Of a DNA stretch of 64,000 nucleotides, positions 1 to 21,471 are shown piece after piece (position 1 is the stretch's first letter; each line of letters starts with the position of its first letter). Source of the DNA: Onchidella celtica (taxonomy: Eukaryota; Mollusca; Gastropoda; Systellommatophora; Onchidiidae); assembly GCA_963931925.1 (NCBI GenBank), contig OZ007569.1, forward strand, positions 68,893,920 to 68,957,919, given 5' to 3'. The position numbers were made by a program, and so were the translations under genes. The notes beneath the pieces are model-generated. The model searched no databases. It was not told the origin of the DNA and saw nothing but the letters and a program-made list of their open reading frames with translations.

Positions 1-144
1 AGTGTGCTTTTTGGGGTGGGCCGTTTTCAATCTCATTCCACGACGCCAGTACAACCAAAGATGTTAGGTAGCAGATCGTATCTAATAGAAATAAGCAGAA
101 GGGGAGACGGAGCGGCCGAACGGTCAAGCAATCTGTCTTCTTCT

Positions 145-188
145 TGGCAGAGCGGTTGATGCCGTAGCAGAGGTCGCGGGTTCAATCC
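145..188 (+). repeat. tRNA-like Pol III promoter, probable SINE head
   Basis: An A-box-like sequence (tggcagagcgg, 145-155) is followed 22 bp later by a B-box-like sequence (gggttcaatcc, 178-188), the internal promoter layout of tRNA genes. A clean acceptor stem and cloverleaf cannot be drawn, so a tRNA-derived SINE head or tRNA pseudogene is more likely than a working tRNA. No second copy was seen in the window. Confidence 0.4.
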
Positions 189-1351
189 CCATCTTGCTCA
201 TTATTTTGTCTGTCTTCACCCTTTCACTCTCGCTTTGCTTTTTTGAGCATAACTAGGCACTACAATTTTAATACGCCTCATATTTTCTCTAGATGGTATC
301 TAGTGTCTTTGACACAAATTATGTTATCTTGTTCATCGTTTTTGCTTTCGATTGACTTCCTTACCTGATGGAGGCTTGACCGTGCACGCATTTTGCCACC
401 CGCACATCGAATTCATGCACAGTGTTCACGTATTGTTGTTGTTGTCAGCAGCAAACATAACATAACAGTAGCAACAGTAACTTAAATGACAATGAAGACG
501 AAGGCGCAGCCCATTTTTTTGTGGTCGTTACCCAGGGTTTAGTGATTCAAACAAGAACTGTGGCCATGAATAGAAGAGTAGGCTAATCCAACTTTAAACG
601 TTTTTGTTTTGAGATGCCTTTTGTTTCTCTCTCTTTGGTTTAAGGTAGGCTGAGAGAAAATACACCAAATAATTAGATCATTAATTTGTCTCGTTGGAGA
701 TAGATCTTTATTCCTTTGGATTGGACGGTTCTGCACACGCTCATAGACATCTCAGTTTGCAATAAAAGTGGAACTGGAGCGCTATTTTATTCCTGGGCGC
801 AATTCATGCTCCACAGACACCTACGCAGCGGTTATCCAATCAGTGTCACACCCTAATGAATAGCTTTTAGCGCTTTCATCACATTCACGAAATTGAAATC
901 ATGGCAGGAAGTCATCGGGGGATTCTAGTTTAACCAGTGGAAAAACTTCCGCGTTCCGTATCTTAGGTTAATCAGGCTCGAGTGCGATGCTGTCACTTAA
1001 TTATGGTTATCCAGCAGGTGCCGAGTGACGTCATTTATACTTATGCAGAGGCTAACAAGAAGCCCCGATGACTCAAAAGTCTATGCCAAGCGAGCTCTTT
1101 GATATTAGGCTGTTTCCTTATTTACTTTCTGAACAAAATTATGCAGTAGTAAATATGCCCCAAACTGTACAAGAGTCTTTTTCTACCACTTAAAAGACAG
1201 AAAAATTTACATTTGTGTATTACATCAGCCGTTAAAGAAACCTAAAAATTGAATTCTGATGATTCCTCAGTAGTGAAGATGCAGTCAGTTATTTCAATGC
1301 AGCGACACTAAGTCTTGATTCAAACTGAACACAGAACATTATTTTTCTCAG
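189..1351. other. non-coding stretch upstream of globin exon
   Basis: No convincing coding exon was found. The missing first globin exon should end with two bases of a split codon and a GT donor; nothing here fits. This is probably intron sequence, with exon 1 left of the window. Confidence 0.4.
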
Positions 1352-8657
<7,306 letters not shown>

Positions 8658-8700
8658 TCACTGACATGTCCTGTCAGGATGTTCTTGCCAACGACTGAGG

Positions 8701-8706
8701 AATAAA
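8701..8706 (+). promoter_or_regulatory. candidate globin polyadenylation signal
   Basis: AATAAA lies 44 bases after the globin stop codon. If used, the 3' untranslated region would be unusually short; AT-rich DNA yields such hexamers by chance. Confidence 0.35.
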
Positions 8707-11700
8707 TCAGCACAAATATTGTTTAGGCCACGCCTATATTCGCCCTTCAGTGACTTCGCTGCACCAGCGGAAAGGACGTTTTATTTTCATCACAACCGCC
8801 GGAAGTCAAGTATCTTTTAAACACTGATATGTTAACTATCCGAGTGGCTTCTATCTTATGCCACAGTGTAAGGCATAATTATGGCCGAGGCCAAATTGTG
8901 TGAGATGAGATAGAATTTTGTCAGTGAGTACCTGTAAGGATTATCAAAGAACACTTTAGTTAGTGGAGAAAGGATATCAGAGTCAAACCGATTGCAAGAA
9001 AATGATTATGTTCGACAATGTACGATTGCGGACAGATGTATACAAAACCTGATTACGGCGTCATAATGATATTCGCTAGGCATGTCTACATCTCCCACGA
9101 CGTGCTGTTGGTATTAGTGTGGTGTAGGCAACGAACACGGCTTGACTCCTGTTCGAGGCGTTCTTGTTCTGTCCGAGAAAACAAAGATTTGAATAGGCTA
9201 CCCAAGTATTTTGATTAAAAAAAAAAAAATCTAAAATGTGCGTCGTGAATGTTGGGCCTGGCGCTTGTTTTCAAGAGATAGGAAAGTACAGTGGGGAATT
9301 TATGTTGAGGCCTATGGTGGAACCACATAATAATATGACTTCGAGAAAAAACTCTCATTTATGTGGCTGCAAAGTATTAATTTAACCAATGTCCATGTTT
9401 CAGTCACTTGCTTCGTTTGACAGTTCATTCCACTTTCTTGTGCTACTGCGCAAAAACACTTTGAGTGATACATAGAAGATCAGCGTCTCCGTTCTGTGAC
9501 GATAGAGGATAAACATGATGACTGAATGGTCTGAACCGGTTCAAACGCCATATCCATCAGAATTCAGTTTCATGCACAGATGGAGGTAAAGTCTCAGTCA
9601 CATGGCGATGTAACAAACCATTCAGACGATCACCTGTAGTGACATAATCCAAGCATTATCGCTTATCTGCCATGACAGATCTCGTATCACTGAATGAAAG
9701 CTGGCTGCAGCTGGAGAATTTCACGGCTAAATAGACAATCAGCACGTTTGATGTGTAAAAATTATCACTTGCCTTTGCTTGCCCGTACAAGATACAGATG
9801 GCATTGAATTTGTGAATAATTCAGAAAAACAGTGGACGAGTGACAGAATGCGTGCAATAAACGCAAATCCGCAAAAGCTTTAAGACATTAATTCATTTTT
9901 GTTTGTGCGTGTGATAGTGTATTATCACAGAATTAGTCTTTCTGCAATTGAATCTGCGTTTTTGAAATAGAGTTCAGACACTCCTCTGTATTCGAGGTGC
10001 ACTTTGACAAGAGAATTTTCCCTATAGCAATAGTTCTTGCCTGAAGAACAAATGATGTTGTGTGGATTGTATCTGCCAGTTACGAATTTGAAAGATATAA
10101 TGATTTGATGATTCTGTATAATTCCAATGGCGTTTGACAATAATGTCATAGAAATACGCCCTGAGAGGTGATACAGCCAGTAATATACATGCCTGTGAAA
10201 CACTTTTGTGAATTCGTACGTCTCGTTTAAGAATAAAGATATAATCATGAAAAAATGCCAGTTGATATCGATGCGTGTCTCCCTTTATCCTCCGTTTTAG
10301 ACCGAGTTTCCCATGACAAGTAACTCATGTGGTCAGTCTCAAGGTTTCCTTTGTGATTAGTTAGGGATAATCAGAGAGTATTGTTTAAAACTGGTCTGAT
10401 TTTTTAAATTAAAAAAAACCAAACCATTCGCCATGGGGTGAATGCACAAATGTGGAGGAGTAACTTAAGTTTGACTGTGAGCTAGACATCATTACAAAAC
10501 TAAATTGCCAAAGGAAATGTAATACACTTACTCTTATCTCACAAATGCTGCACTATCTATGAATGATATGATACATATTATTGATTTGTTGTGCTGCCTT
10601 ACACCACTGTATATAAATATTGTTATGTTTATATTTGTCTGTTACGTCACATTGCCTTGACCGAATGTTGTTATTTTTAATTTTCATTGCAATGCTTCAA
10701 ATAGGAATTCGAAAGAGGAAAATTGACTTTTTAATCATAACTGTTTGCCATAATTATGGGAATTTTCACATCTGGTCTTCCTGTAACAAAATGTTCTCTG
10801 AAACACTTGGCGATGAAATCAATATTTGCTGTCAGTAAAGGCAGTAAGGATGTAAAGAAGAAAGGACGTTGAACACTGATCATGTAAACTTTTATGCCAT
10901 GTCGCCATTCAGTGTACTTTAATTGTCCGAAATCTCATAACCTAACTGCTGAGACAGAATAGGTCACAGGAAAAATGGAAAATGCATCCAAACTTAACTG
11001 AGATAATGAAGCTTCGCCATGAATGGTAGATAGGATCAAATCTTATTTCAGTGTCCTTGATGATATCTGTGCGCAGATGGTCTCTTAGGAAGATGAACAT
11101 TGGAGTATAGTATTCATTATCTTGTTGCCCACATCGTGATAAGAGACGGCAGGAATAATTACTACCACACAATTGACCCGACACAGAATGATTCTTAGCC
11201 TTTTAGCTAGAGAAGACCCATTAACGTTTAATCTAATTTATAAATGTACATATAAATCAAGATCGTACTTAGTGTCCAGAAATTTAGTACTCAGTTCCTT
11301 CTTTTCCGTCTCCGATGATTGGAATAGTGCAGCATGAAGAGACGAAGGGACTTGAAACTGTGCTAAAAAGAAAATAAAAAACATATGCGATTGCATCAGA
11401 AGTCCAGATTATTTTCAGACGAAACAATTACTCGACTTGAATTTTCTTGTGATAATTTCCCTCTGGCTGCATTATCTTCATCTGCCATTTTGAAACTCGA
11501 AATATGAGAACTGCATATATCTTCATCATCAACATTATCAACAACAGCCACCAATAAAAATAATAGGACTAAAATGAACACAAAGAAACCGAGGCAAAGA
11601 AATAAGAGATGAAAAAATAACAAACAAGCAAAGAATGTCTTTACAACAAAAGGCATCATGTACGATATGTATGTAATGAATATGTTATTGCTCTTGAAAA

Positions 11701-14700
11701 GTGGCAATAAATCCGATGTCTGACCTAAAAGGGGTCGACCAGGACTAAAAATATTATAGTGAGTTGAAAGAACAATGTCGACAGGTGCCTACAAGTGCCA
11801 CATACTCCAGATTACTGATGTGAAATTTTGGCTCAGTTCACCGGCTCAAAATAGCTGAATATCATCTCTGTGGAGGGACAGATAGATAGCGTAACGTTTT
11901 TGGCCAGATATTAGGTCTTCTACGCAGGTCTATTTGGTGTAAACTTATATATATCCAATGCGACACAGTCTCATAACCCATAATATAAAATTATGAAAAT
12001 CCCCTTTCTTTGGAGGGACAATAACTTTGGGCAGATTATAACAGTGTGTGGCGTATGATGATTGTTAAAGCGGTACACCAATCGTTAGTGATTTTGAATT
12101 TCGATCTTTATTTCCTAAAATGGGGCTTACAAGATTGCACATTTTAGCTGACGACAAGGTGTGCCTTGGAGCCATTGGGTGTATTAATTGAATAGCTTCT
12201 TTGTGAGTCTCAAATGAAATCTGTCATCATTGTTTATCTATGCAGGCCTAGCCTTGGAGAATGGAGATAGGGTCTGTCAGCACAACCTATTTGCACAAGA
12301 TATGCCGTCGCTTTGAACTTGTTTGTGTAGAGAGCTTGCAATAACTGTAAGATAACCTTTCATTATGCTGGTGAAACCACAGCTGGTGTATTTCAATGAC
12401 ACACACTTGAAGTCCTTAGGTGTTCCTCATTAAGTGGCAAGTGATACTTGTTTGATATACCAGTTCATCCGCATTTGCGGTGAAATAATTACAGTGACAG
12501 TTAAAGCTCGCTGCGTATAATTATTTAAACCCAAATCATTTCAGGAAATCAAAATAACTAATTTAGAGTCGCGGTGCAATTGTTAGATGCTTATCATTAG
12601 CAGGGGATTGCAGATGAAAAGTCGTAGAATTATGAACATCAGTAGAGGGACCTGCAATTTATAAAAGGTGCACTTTTAATGTTCATTCAGTAACGAATGT
12701 GGGCAAAATATTTCAAGGTAGAATCACAGCATCTGTAGTGTTCCGAAAGGATGTCAAGGCTCTGTTATGCAATACGCCAGTTTTTCGGGTAAAATCGCTT
12801 ATCATTGTGTAAAAAAAAACAAAAAACAACCTGAATTATCCTGCAACAAGTGATATAGGATTTTTGGACCTTGCTAGCAAATGATAATAATCAGTCGTAT
12901 TTTTTTTTAATTATCAAAACTGGATTCATTGCAATTGGGGGTGAGGGGGAGGAGGTGGGTGTAGATATCTGATATTTTGGAAAAGTTGTGGCCTGAGAAC
13001 TTGCAAACTGTTAAAGAGTGCTGTTGGTTTCATCGTAGGCCCAGGCCTTGTATTTAGGCCCGTACTTAACTTCATTTCCTCTATAAATAGACTGAGTAAT
13101 TCTCTCAGTTCAAGCGGGTTATCATGGGCGAGGGTGAGCTGTGAGACTGGTCACCCTGTCAGAGCAAGTATCAGCGGTGTTTAGATATATATACGTCATC
13201 TTCCGACAACGTTATTTATACCGTAGGTCCTGAGAAATACTTGCACCACCCTTGTTTATCTTCTACAGCTCCTGGTAAATGCGTAAATATTATGAATTGC
13301 CAGGAAGGGTTCAGTGACGTAATGTATAGGAGTAATCATGATATCAAACGTGTATCCAGTTAACGATAATGCTTGCAAAACGTGCCCCTGCACATACTTT
13401 CGCATTTAAAGTTTACTTTTCTTAGTTTTTCTGATCCTGGTATGAAACTTGTCCATTGTCATTCGTGTTGCAAATTCTCACCAAGTTTCTGCCGAAGCTG
13501 TTGACACCTAATTTTTTCCTGCTTTTTGCATTATGAAAGTACATGTATCACTCTTGGGCAGCTTGACTGTGCATTGATTTTATAAACATAATATTATGTA
13601 TTTCGTTTCATTTTGTGAATATTTTGAAATGGGGAATATATTTATGTAACTGAATACACGTATAGTAGTTTCCTTTTTCTTTTTCAGTTTAAAAAGGCCG
13701 TAGCAAAATTGTGAGTGCTGACAGTGAGCAAATATTTAACAGAGATAACGTGGATTTTTAGATAAATTGAACACATGATAAAACTGAGCAAACGAAAAAA
13801 AAAACAACTATAGAAATGTTATACAAATCATATAATACAAGTACTTAGGTGCGAGTTCCAGACTTGGATTGTCGTAGCGCAGCACATCCGTCAATGTATA
13901 GTGGCTTTGCTACCTACAGCTTTTTCTTTTGACATAATAACTTTGACTTTCCTCAAGCTGATTAACGTCAGTGGAAAACGTGCTGTCATTCAGGTACCTG
14001 GCCAGAATAATCTTTTGGGATTAAAATATCCACATTCCTAGAATAACTTTTGGTGATGGCATAATGGCTTGGCGGCAAAAATAATAATTAAAAAAAATTT
14101 CTTCGCCCCGCTCATCCTTTCGTCTCTTCTCTTATTTGAACATAACTGATTTTTCTCTTTCATTTTTTAATGTCCTTTGCTATACTGATTTACTTTGACG
14201 TGCAGTGGAACATTCTTGTGATTCAGTCTCATCCAAGAAACACCAGTATCAGAAAATCGTTAGAAGTGACGGCCAAAAACATTTAGGCCTACGCACCTTC
14301 TCAGATTATAATCCTTTAGGGAAATTGAGTCGATTTTAATTCATGTAGACTTTGGCTTTTTAGCGGGGGGGGGGGGGGGGGGGACGACGCGTCCTGGGAG
14401 TGATGTTCTAAACGACACAGAGTAGGCAATTTTAACCTCCATATTTGAATTCAGCATGTCCAAATTAGGGGAGAAAAATATTTTAAAAAATACCTGAACT
14501 TAATGGTTGCCATGGTAACGCCGCCATCTTGAATTTCGCCTCCATGTAAACCGCTGTTTTTAAAACCTAAAGGCTCCATCCTTTTTCAACAAATGATCTT
14601 GAAATTTAGCATGCTTATATTTCAATACATAATAAAGATATTTTAGTATTTTTATTTGGATATCTTTGATAGCTATTTTTCTAAGAAAGTCTGAAAATTG

Positions 14701-17278
14701 TATATAGGGCGTATGCATTTTTCTTGATTTTTCATCACCAAAATGATAGATTTCTCATAAACTATAAAAGGTACTCAAACGTGGATACTAATCTTTTTAG
14801 TACACAATATAAAGATGCAATAGTGCAGTTGTTATCGAAATCCAACAAAATATAAAAAAGTAGTTAGGAAATTAACGTAAAAAAAAGTAAGTTCTGAGAA
14901 AAACGCATTTGAAAATTTGCAAAGGTTTTTTGGCCGAAAAAAGTGTCTGAATGTTTACCAAATGTCTCAATACATTCCTGGCCGTTCTAGGTCATTCATA
15001 CAAGTGGTAGATTCCAATTTATTATAAGGGTCTCCATACCACAAATCAGCCAGAAATGGCGTTTCATTGTGTCTTGACCTGGCAATTATAGCGTATTTTC
15101 TTCGATTGGAAGCGAATATTTCACTCGATCCTCTACCATGAAAGTCTTGTTGTTTTTTTTTTTTAATGGAAAAAGGCTTAGCTAGGTCAAATGAGCATCA
15201 AAAACGTAAATAGAAATGGTTGAACCTTCCGAAAATCGACAAAAGCAAGAATCGATATTTTGAGCCCAAAACTCGATTTCAGGACCCATCTCCCCCCCAA
15301 CCCCCTTAATAATAACCGGAGATTTAAAAAACAGGGGGGGGGGGGGGGAGGGTTGAGGAGTGGTCTGCTAGAATTGAATCTTATTTTTAGTTTCCTGTCC
15401 GGAACAGATTTAATTTTCTGTTCCAATCGTGGAAAAATATGTATTAGTGAATAGACTTTGACAGAAAATGGAGACCTGCGCAGAGCCTGGGGGAGTGGTT
15501 TTTCAGTTGTTTTGTTTATGCATGGTGACAACTAGTCGTTTCTGTGTGGGCGGCTGATCCCCCAGACGGCATTCAGAAACTTAATTTATTCTTGATAATC
15601 TCTTGGAAAGCATTAATTATACCCTATTTAATTGTTTCATTGTCTCCATTGTGGAAAAATTAGCCTAGTTTAGTTTCTCTCACTAATTCCTGCGGGCATA
15701 ATTTGATGAAATCAGGCTTGTCTGTGGAATACTCTGAAATACTAATAATTAGGGAGATTTTCAATTATCTGTGACCAAGAGACAACGTATGTCTGAATAA
15801 CTTAGCCATTCAGATGCTAAATCTGCCTTATTTGTAATTTACTTTATCACATTTCTATGGTGCCGTGCGTGGGATTGCCAGAACAATATAGCATAACGCA
15901 AGTCCTCCTGTAAGGTACACAGAGTTAAAATTTAATACGACGCACATAAATCTGTAGTATATGGATATGACGGCTGATATCACTGCATTGATACACGTTA
16001 TACAGGGAAACAGTTTCACATGGTGGGATGGAGACAAAAAGACAAGGTTAATTGCGGGCACATAAATATGCCAGTGTCGCTGTGTGTGTGGTCTTCAAAA
16101 CGTGAGACCGACATAACAATTTCCGTTACATAACAGCTTACATTAATCTGTTCTAATTGGTGCAGTTGACATCTGCCCTACATGAGTTGCAGTGTAGTGA
16201 TTATGTGAGAAAAATAAAAATAAAAATGTGGGCGATGATGAAATGAAACCAGCCTAACATTAACAAGCGCAATATAAATCAATGGTGTGTTCTGCTGTTT
16301 CTGTAGGATAATTTGATAAACTGATTGCACTAACTAGCGAGTGAATGATATTGTAATGAATAATATGATGTCTTTGAATGGTTCATTTCCATCCCGTCCA
16401 ATACTCTGGTGCAGCTATTTTAATCAAATATGCACTAAATGGGCATAGGAACTTTTTTGGAGGTCGCAGCTTTTAGTTTCTCATATGGACAGACATATTT
16501 TGTCGAACCTGTTTGGATTAGATTAAAAAAAATAAAAATCTCAAAATCCACTTGTCAGATTATAAAAAGCGCCAGACCAAATCATAATTAGTTATTATGA
16601 GCTGGGCAATAGCTTCGACGTTAATTTGTTGATATCACCAATCCCACTGAAAGTTATCTCAAGTGATATCGGAGAGGATAGAGATAATTGAATGAGCTAT
16701 TGTCTTTTCTACAGCATGCTTTCTCATCGCTGTTTTGCAACATTCAGCAAACAAATTATTATGTACCGTGTTATGCAAAAGGCTGTTTTTAGCATGTTGC
16801 ACATCTCAGTGTTGTTCACGCATGGACTGTAATAAATATCACCGCCTATACTAACGTTTGCAAAATCTTCTCTTTGCAATAAGAGTGAGAGGATGAACGA
16901 AACTGAACTTGTGTGACAGCCATAAATGACAGCTGCTCTTTGAATGTTTATCGTACAAAAATACTATTTTAAATGTTACTTGTGTATGCACTGCAGGGTA
17001 CAAACTTTGTCACAGTGATAAAGCAAGTATTTCGTTCATGACGGTGCCTACTGGATCAGAAATTGCAACGCGAAGGGCACAAGATTAGATGGCCACTGGA
17101 TCGAGAAAAGTAAGGTATCAAGATCGACGTTAGAGTAGATTGAACCTGCAGAGCAGTTACACAGTGTGCTGCCCTGACCAGTCAGGGTTGCACAGGGAAT
17201 ATCAAGGCAAGACTGGCTACAGATTTCAAGCCCTGACATTTGAGATTGTGAATAAGAAAACCCGGCTTAGTCGGCTAA
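8707..17278. other. 8.5 kb without a recognised gene
   Basis: AT-rich intergenic or intronic DNA. Both strands were read for exon-like peptides with family motifs and none was convincing. It contains a 19-base G run (14365-14383), a 15-base G run (15334-15348), and a stretch at 14500-15150 whose style (ctgagaaaaacgcatttgaaaat at 14894) recalls the TIR motif of the repeats at 17279 and 29409. That stretch may be a decayed transposon. Confidence 0.4.
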
Positions 17279-17522
17279 GCTGATTTTGAGAAAAACGGCT
17301 TTGAAGTGAAAATATGGGTCCGACACAAACTTCCAACTTGGCTGTTGTTTAGGGGACTGTGGCATGTTACAGGGTAAACTGTAGACGAGCAGTGAACACT
17401 ACCCACTGTGATCTCTATAACGGCTTTGTAATTAGACTACGGTCTCCTAACAACAATCACTCCAATATTACTTGATCAAATAGCTATTGCCACTTATAGG
17501 GTTAAATGCCGTTTTCTCAAAA
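17279..17522. mobile_element. MITE-like element with TTTTGAGAAAAACGGC ends
   Basis: The left segment ttttgagaaaaacggc (17283-17298) and right segment gccgttttctcaaaa (17508-17522) are near-perfect inverted repeats. The interior 17329-17473 is about 85 percent similar by eye to 45574-45717. The first 36 bp (17279-17314) recur exactly, inverted, at 29409-29444. No coding capacity. Confidence 0.6.
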
Positions 17523-18156
17523 TCTTGTTTTAGGGGGGTCATTGACTTCAATTTATCAGAAATGTTTTGTCTTTTATTACATGTACAGAACTCAAAAATG
17601 TCATGTTGCCGACTTAAGCCTGGTTTTCTCATGCACACTCACATTTGCTGAGACAGCAAATTAGTTCAATGTATTTGTTACCATTTTCTGTTAAAATAAT
17701 TATGTCACAACTACAGGATGCAGTCTTATTTCGAGATCTTCACATTTGCAAGTGTTTGATAAAAGGTCCAGCTTACCCAGTATATTGTGGAATTCAAGTT
17801 TAAATATCTCAGGATTTTGATACATGTATTTGTCTAATCTGTACGCGAAAATTGGCGCAAAATTAGGGATGTACATCGACCACACCAACAAGAGCAAAAC
17901 ACTCTCAATCTATCAAGTGACAAAACAAATGAACTTAAAGATAAAATGCGATGTGAAGGTTTCAATTGAAAGCTAAAAAAAAAAAAGGATAATAAAATCA
18001 AAGAGAATGACACGCGCGTGAGATTATCATAGAATTACCTACAGATTATGAAATGCTGATTAGAGGTCAGATTTACGTCAATGCGAGTTCAGTTTGCATT
18101 AAGAACAGTCTGAGCTATAATTAAACCAGTGGATAATGGTCTAGACTATTACTGTA
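17523..18156. other. no feature recognised
   Basis: AT-rich non-coding DNA with no recognised exon or repeat. Confidence 0.4.
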
Positions 18157-18800
18157 GGGACTATCTATAAAATACGAACGTACGCCCGCACTTGGCAATT
18201 TTTGACTTCCCTCCTCCTACCATGTACGCTTTTCATACATTCAACCCTCCCCCCCCCTCCCCTTGTACACGCCTTCGAATGGTAAATGTCCATGATAAGG
18301 CCTTCATCTCTTAAAACTTTAACTGACTCACTACCATAAACCGCTGCAAGCGGCTCATCCTAAAAATACTCATGTCAAACGATACATTCTATATCAAAAT
18401 AACCATTAATTTGGCATAAATTAACTATACTAATTTTTTTAAAGATCCTATCCCCTGTATTCAACGGCATCTGAGTCACTGGTCACCATCTTTCAAAGAG
18501 GGCAATGTGAGAACTCTAGTTCTCTGAAAGAAACTGGCAGGCAGTGAATCAGTTAATCGGCAGTTTGCATGGACTATTGGACTATTTCATTCACGACAGA
18601 GCCTACATTCGATGTTTTTCAAACAAGTTTTCAAGATTTCTTGAAATTGGAAATAAATATAAATAAAATCAAACTTCTTAATTCAGTAAAAACGTAGGTA
18701 CATAACCCAGACCCCCACCCTCCCCCCTCCTTGTACGTTTTCATACACTGGGGACCAACCCCCTTCCCTCTTCGAACGTGCGTGCTTTGTAGATGGCCCC
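18157..18800. mobile_element. inverted-terminal-repeat element, about 640 bp
   Basis: The left end gggactatctataaaatacg is imperfectly mirrored at the right end, whose inverse complement begins ggggccatctacaaagcacg. Next to both ends are C-rich segments with cttttcatacattcaaccc and cgttttcatacactgggg, also in mirrored order. This looks like a non-autonomous DNA transposon. No target duplication was found, so the family is open. Confidence 0.5.
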
Positions 18801-19707
18801 TGACCGACTCACGCACTGAGAGCAGCAATTTGGTACAACAATTCATATTATTTCTCCGTCACGAAACCATCCCATAGACATTGTCAGAAGACAATTAGAT
18901 GACACCATTTTATCAGCGTATGCCGAGTTTTAAAACATTTCCACATCAAACAGCGATTTCATTTCGGACACATCTCCACCGGCTGCCTCTTGTCGGTTGA
19001 TGACGTTCGAACTATTGCGCGTTTTCTGCTAAGTTTCGTATTTTGATAAAAATGACATTGTTACCCACACAGCACGATGATGAATTACTTTTTTTTTTTT
19101 GTGGACAATTTTTATTGTCTGTTCAGATTTTAGAATTTGTATTTTCGTTTGCACTTCTTCACTATAATTTATGTTGTAATATTATACATTAAATTTTTTC
19201 ATTTTGTTACAATATTTTATTGCTTTGTTGTTTATGTTTATGCTTTTGTATAGAATTCTGGCAAGAAGTGTCATTTCCTCAGTGCGCCCAGACGTTGCGC
19301 ACCGAGAGATGCATACAATAATATCATGTGTATGTGGACGATGCGAATGTATGTGAATCATGTTTGTGAATATTTAGCTGCGAAAATGCAAATGACCAAA
19401 TTGTGGACGAACATAATTTCTGTTATTGTTGCACTGCCTGGAACTGCAAAGCTTTAACATTCATTTATTGTGCTGTTTATGTAAATGTTGATGGAATGTT
19501 GTATTGTATTTGACCTTGGTATCAATGAGTCTCAGGTAAACCAAGAGATAGGAAGAGTTTTTGAGACAAGTGATATATTAAAATTTACGAAGTTAAAAGT
19601 AAAACTGAGTTTTAATTTGTTCTTTGTTTTTGCCGTTTTCGTTGCCTTTATTTTCTACATCTCTTTCTGACTCCATCATTGTCTCACGACCTGCTTCTGA
19701 CCTGAAT
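18801..19707. other. no feature recognised
   Basis: T-rich non-coding sequence. The small plus-strand open frame at 19485-19670 has no family resemblance. Confidence 0.4.
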
Positions 19708-19715
19708 CTATAGTG

Positions 19716-20149
19716 CAGGGGCTCCCCACCTTGTGTAAATTTACTCCCAGAGGGTAAATTTTGCCTCTTCATAGACTAAATTTGCTGATTCTGGATTTGT
19801 AGATTTTTTTTTTTTTTATTCAAATCTGAAATTGAGAGGAAAACAAGAAGACCTACTTTAGCAAGGAGTAGAGTCTTAGTGACATGTGCTCGCATTGATA
19901 GACTGTGTTTGGTTTTAGCACAGAAGTATCTGTTCATGATTACTAGTTCATAGATAAAGAAAATAACACTGACATGTGCTATAATTATTGGTAATGTTAT
20001 TTGAACTTAAAAATAATAATAATGTTAAGAACAGTATTTTAAGATTTCCTCTTCGTCGGTCGCCTTATTATGGTAGAAGTACAGTCTCAAAATACTGAAC
20101 AGAACGGTTGTCAGGGGAAACGGGGTGACAAAGGTTGGGAGCTCCCATT
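19716..20149. mobile_element. hAT-like MITE, 434 bp
   Basis: Left end caggggctccccacctt and inverse right end aatgggagctcccaacctt form an imperfect terminal inverted repeat of the CAGGGGTTCCCAACC type seen in hAT elements. Flanks ctatagtg (19708-19715) and atatagtg (20150-20157) are an 8-bp duplication with one mismatch. No transposase. Confidence 0.75.
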
Positions 20150-20317
20150 ATATAGTGTAAGGAGGTCAAAGACAGTAAACACTTATTTGAGAGGATTCTA
20201 ATATCTGAAACAGGAAATCATCATCCGTTTACGTCATGGTATGACAGTATTATTTCTATTATCAGGCACTGATGTCAAAAATCAGACAAAATTGGGCTTT
20301 TTCTATTATCAGGCGCT

Positions 20318-21466
20318 TGTCACGGGCGAGTGAGCGGGGATCAATAGTTACGGGAAGAAGGGGGCAGAATAAGTTAACTCACGGCCCACGGGGAATGAAA
20401 AGCGTGAATGTTGGGAGTGGGGGGGGGGGGGGGTCTGCATGAGACGAGAGCGCTGTACTAACGATCACTGTACACAGAGAGTCCTAAGAAGACGGACGCA
20501 AGAGAGAGCCCCAGAGGGCGAACATGAGGAGAGCAGTCGGAAGACTGGTGTAGTGTTTTTTCCAGTGATGACTGGTCGGTGGAACGATGATTGATAGTTA
20601 TGATGATTGATGTATTATATTCGCCTATGACCATGATGTAAATAAGTATAGGTGAGAAATGTGGAAGTCCTTGATTAAGGTATATAGAGATGTGCGCCCT
20701 GAGCGATAGATGGAAGTTAGGTTCATGGATGCGTAGCGAGAGTGAGTACTGTGTACTACGGTGGAGGTGTGTTACCGTAAGATGTGTGGTGAGTGAAAGG
20801 TGGACTATTGTAAGTACGCTTCATGGTTGGTAATGAGGGGTGAAGTGAATAGAAATAGTATGGTGTTATACCAATGTAATGTTATTTTTATAGGTGCCGG
20901 GGTCGGGCCGAGACGCCGCCCACAGTGAGCACAGGGGATAGGCCAGCATAGGGCCGAAGGCTACGCATAAGCCAGTGGAGTGAGGCTGTCGAGCAGGACA
21001 GGAGGAGCCTATGAGTCGTGGCAGTCTGGCCACAGACAGGGCTGTGTATATAAATGTTAATGTGCTCTTAAGTTGTACTACATGTGATATTGATATCTTA
21101 TTATGCCCTTGAGATACTAATGTGAATTGCCTATTAACGTGCTACGGCCATGTGAGGGCTATTGAGAGACTGCGGTGCGAAAGGAATACTAAAAGTGTTA
21201 TTAGGACATTGAGGGGAGAGGCTGAAGCCGAAGTGCCGTTAAACGTACTACCGGGTTGTGGACCCGAGGAAGGGTGCTTGAGGGAAGAAGGCCGTTGGAC
21301 GGCAGTTAACTTGAATAATATAATGTATGTCATTGCACTGTTATCTTTATATTTATGTTAATAAATGTGTGAGTCTGATGGGTTGTTCTGTTAAGTGTTA
21401 TACGTGTTCGTTCGTGATTGTTGTCCTGTTATAATTATTACATCTCCCAGTCTGGGATTTGTGACA
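20318..21466 (+). repeat. solo LTR of the Gmr1-like family
   Basis: A 1149-bp sequence beginning tgtcacgggcgagtgagcgg and ending ctgggatttgtgaca, alignable along its whole length to the 1143/1146-bp LTRs at 52379 and 59560. It is flanked by perfect 5-bp duplications gcgct (20313-20317 and 21467-21471), as expected when an inserted element recombines between its LTRs and loses the interior. Many substitutions and small indels separate it from the 52-60 kb LTRs, so it is an older insertion. It includes a 15-base G run at 20419-20433. Open frames inside it are not genes. Confidence 0.92.
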
Positions 21467-21471
21467 GCGCT

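Noticed and set aside
145..188. A functional tRNA gene
   Set aside because: The A and B boxes are present, but no acceptor stem or clear anticodon arm can be drawn.
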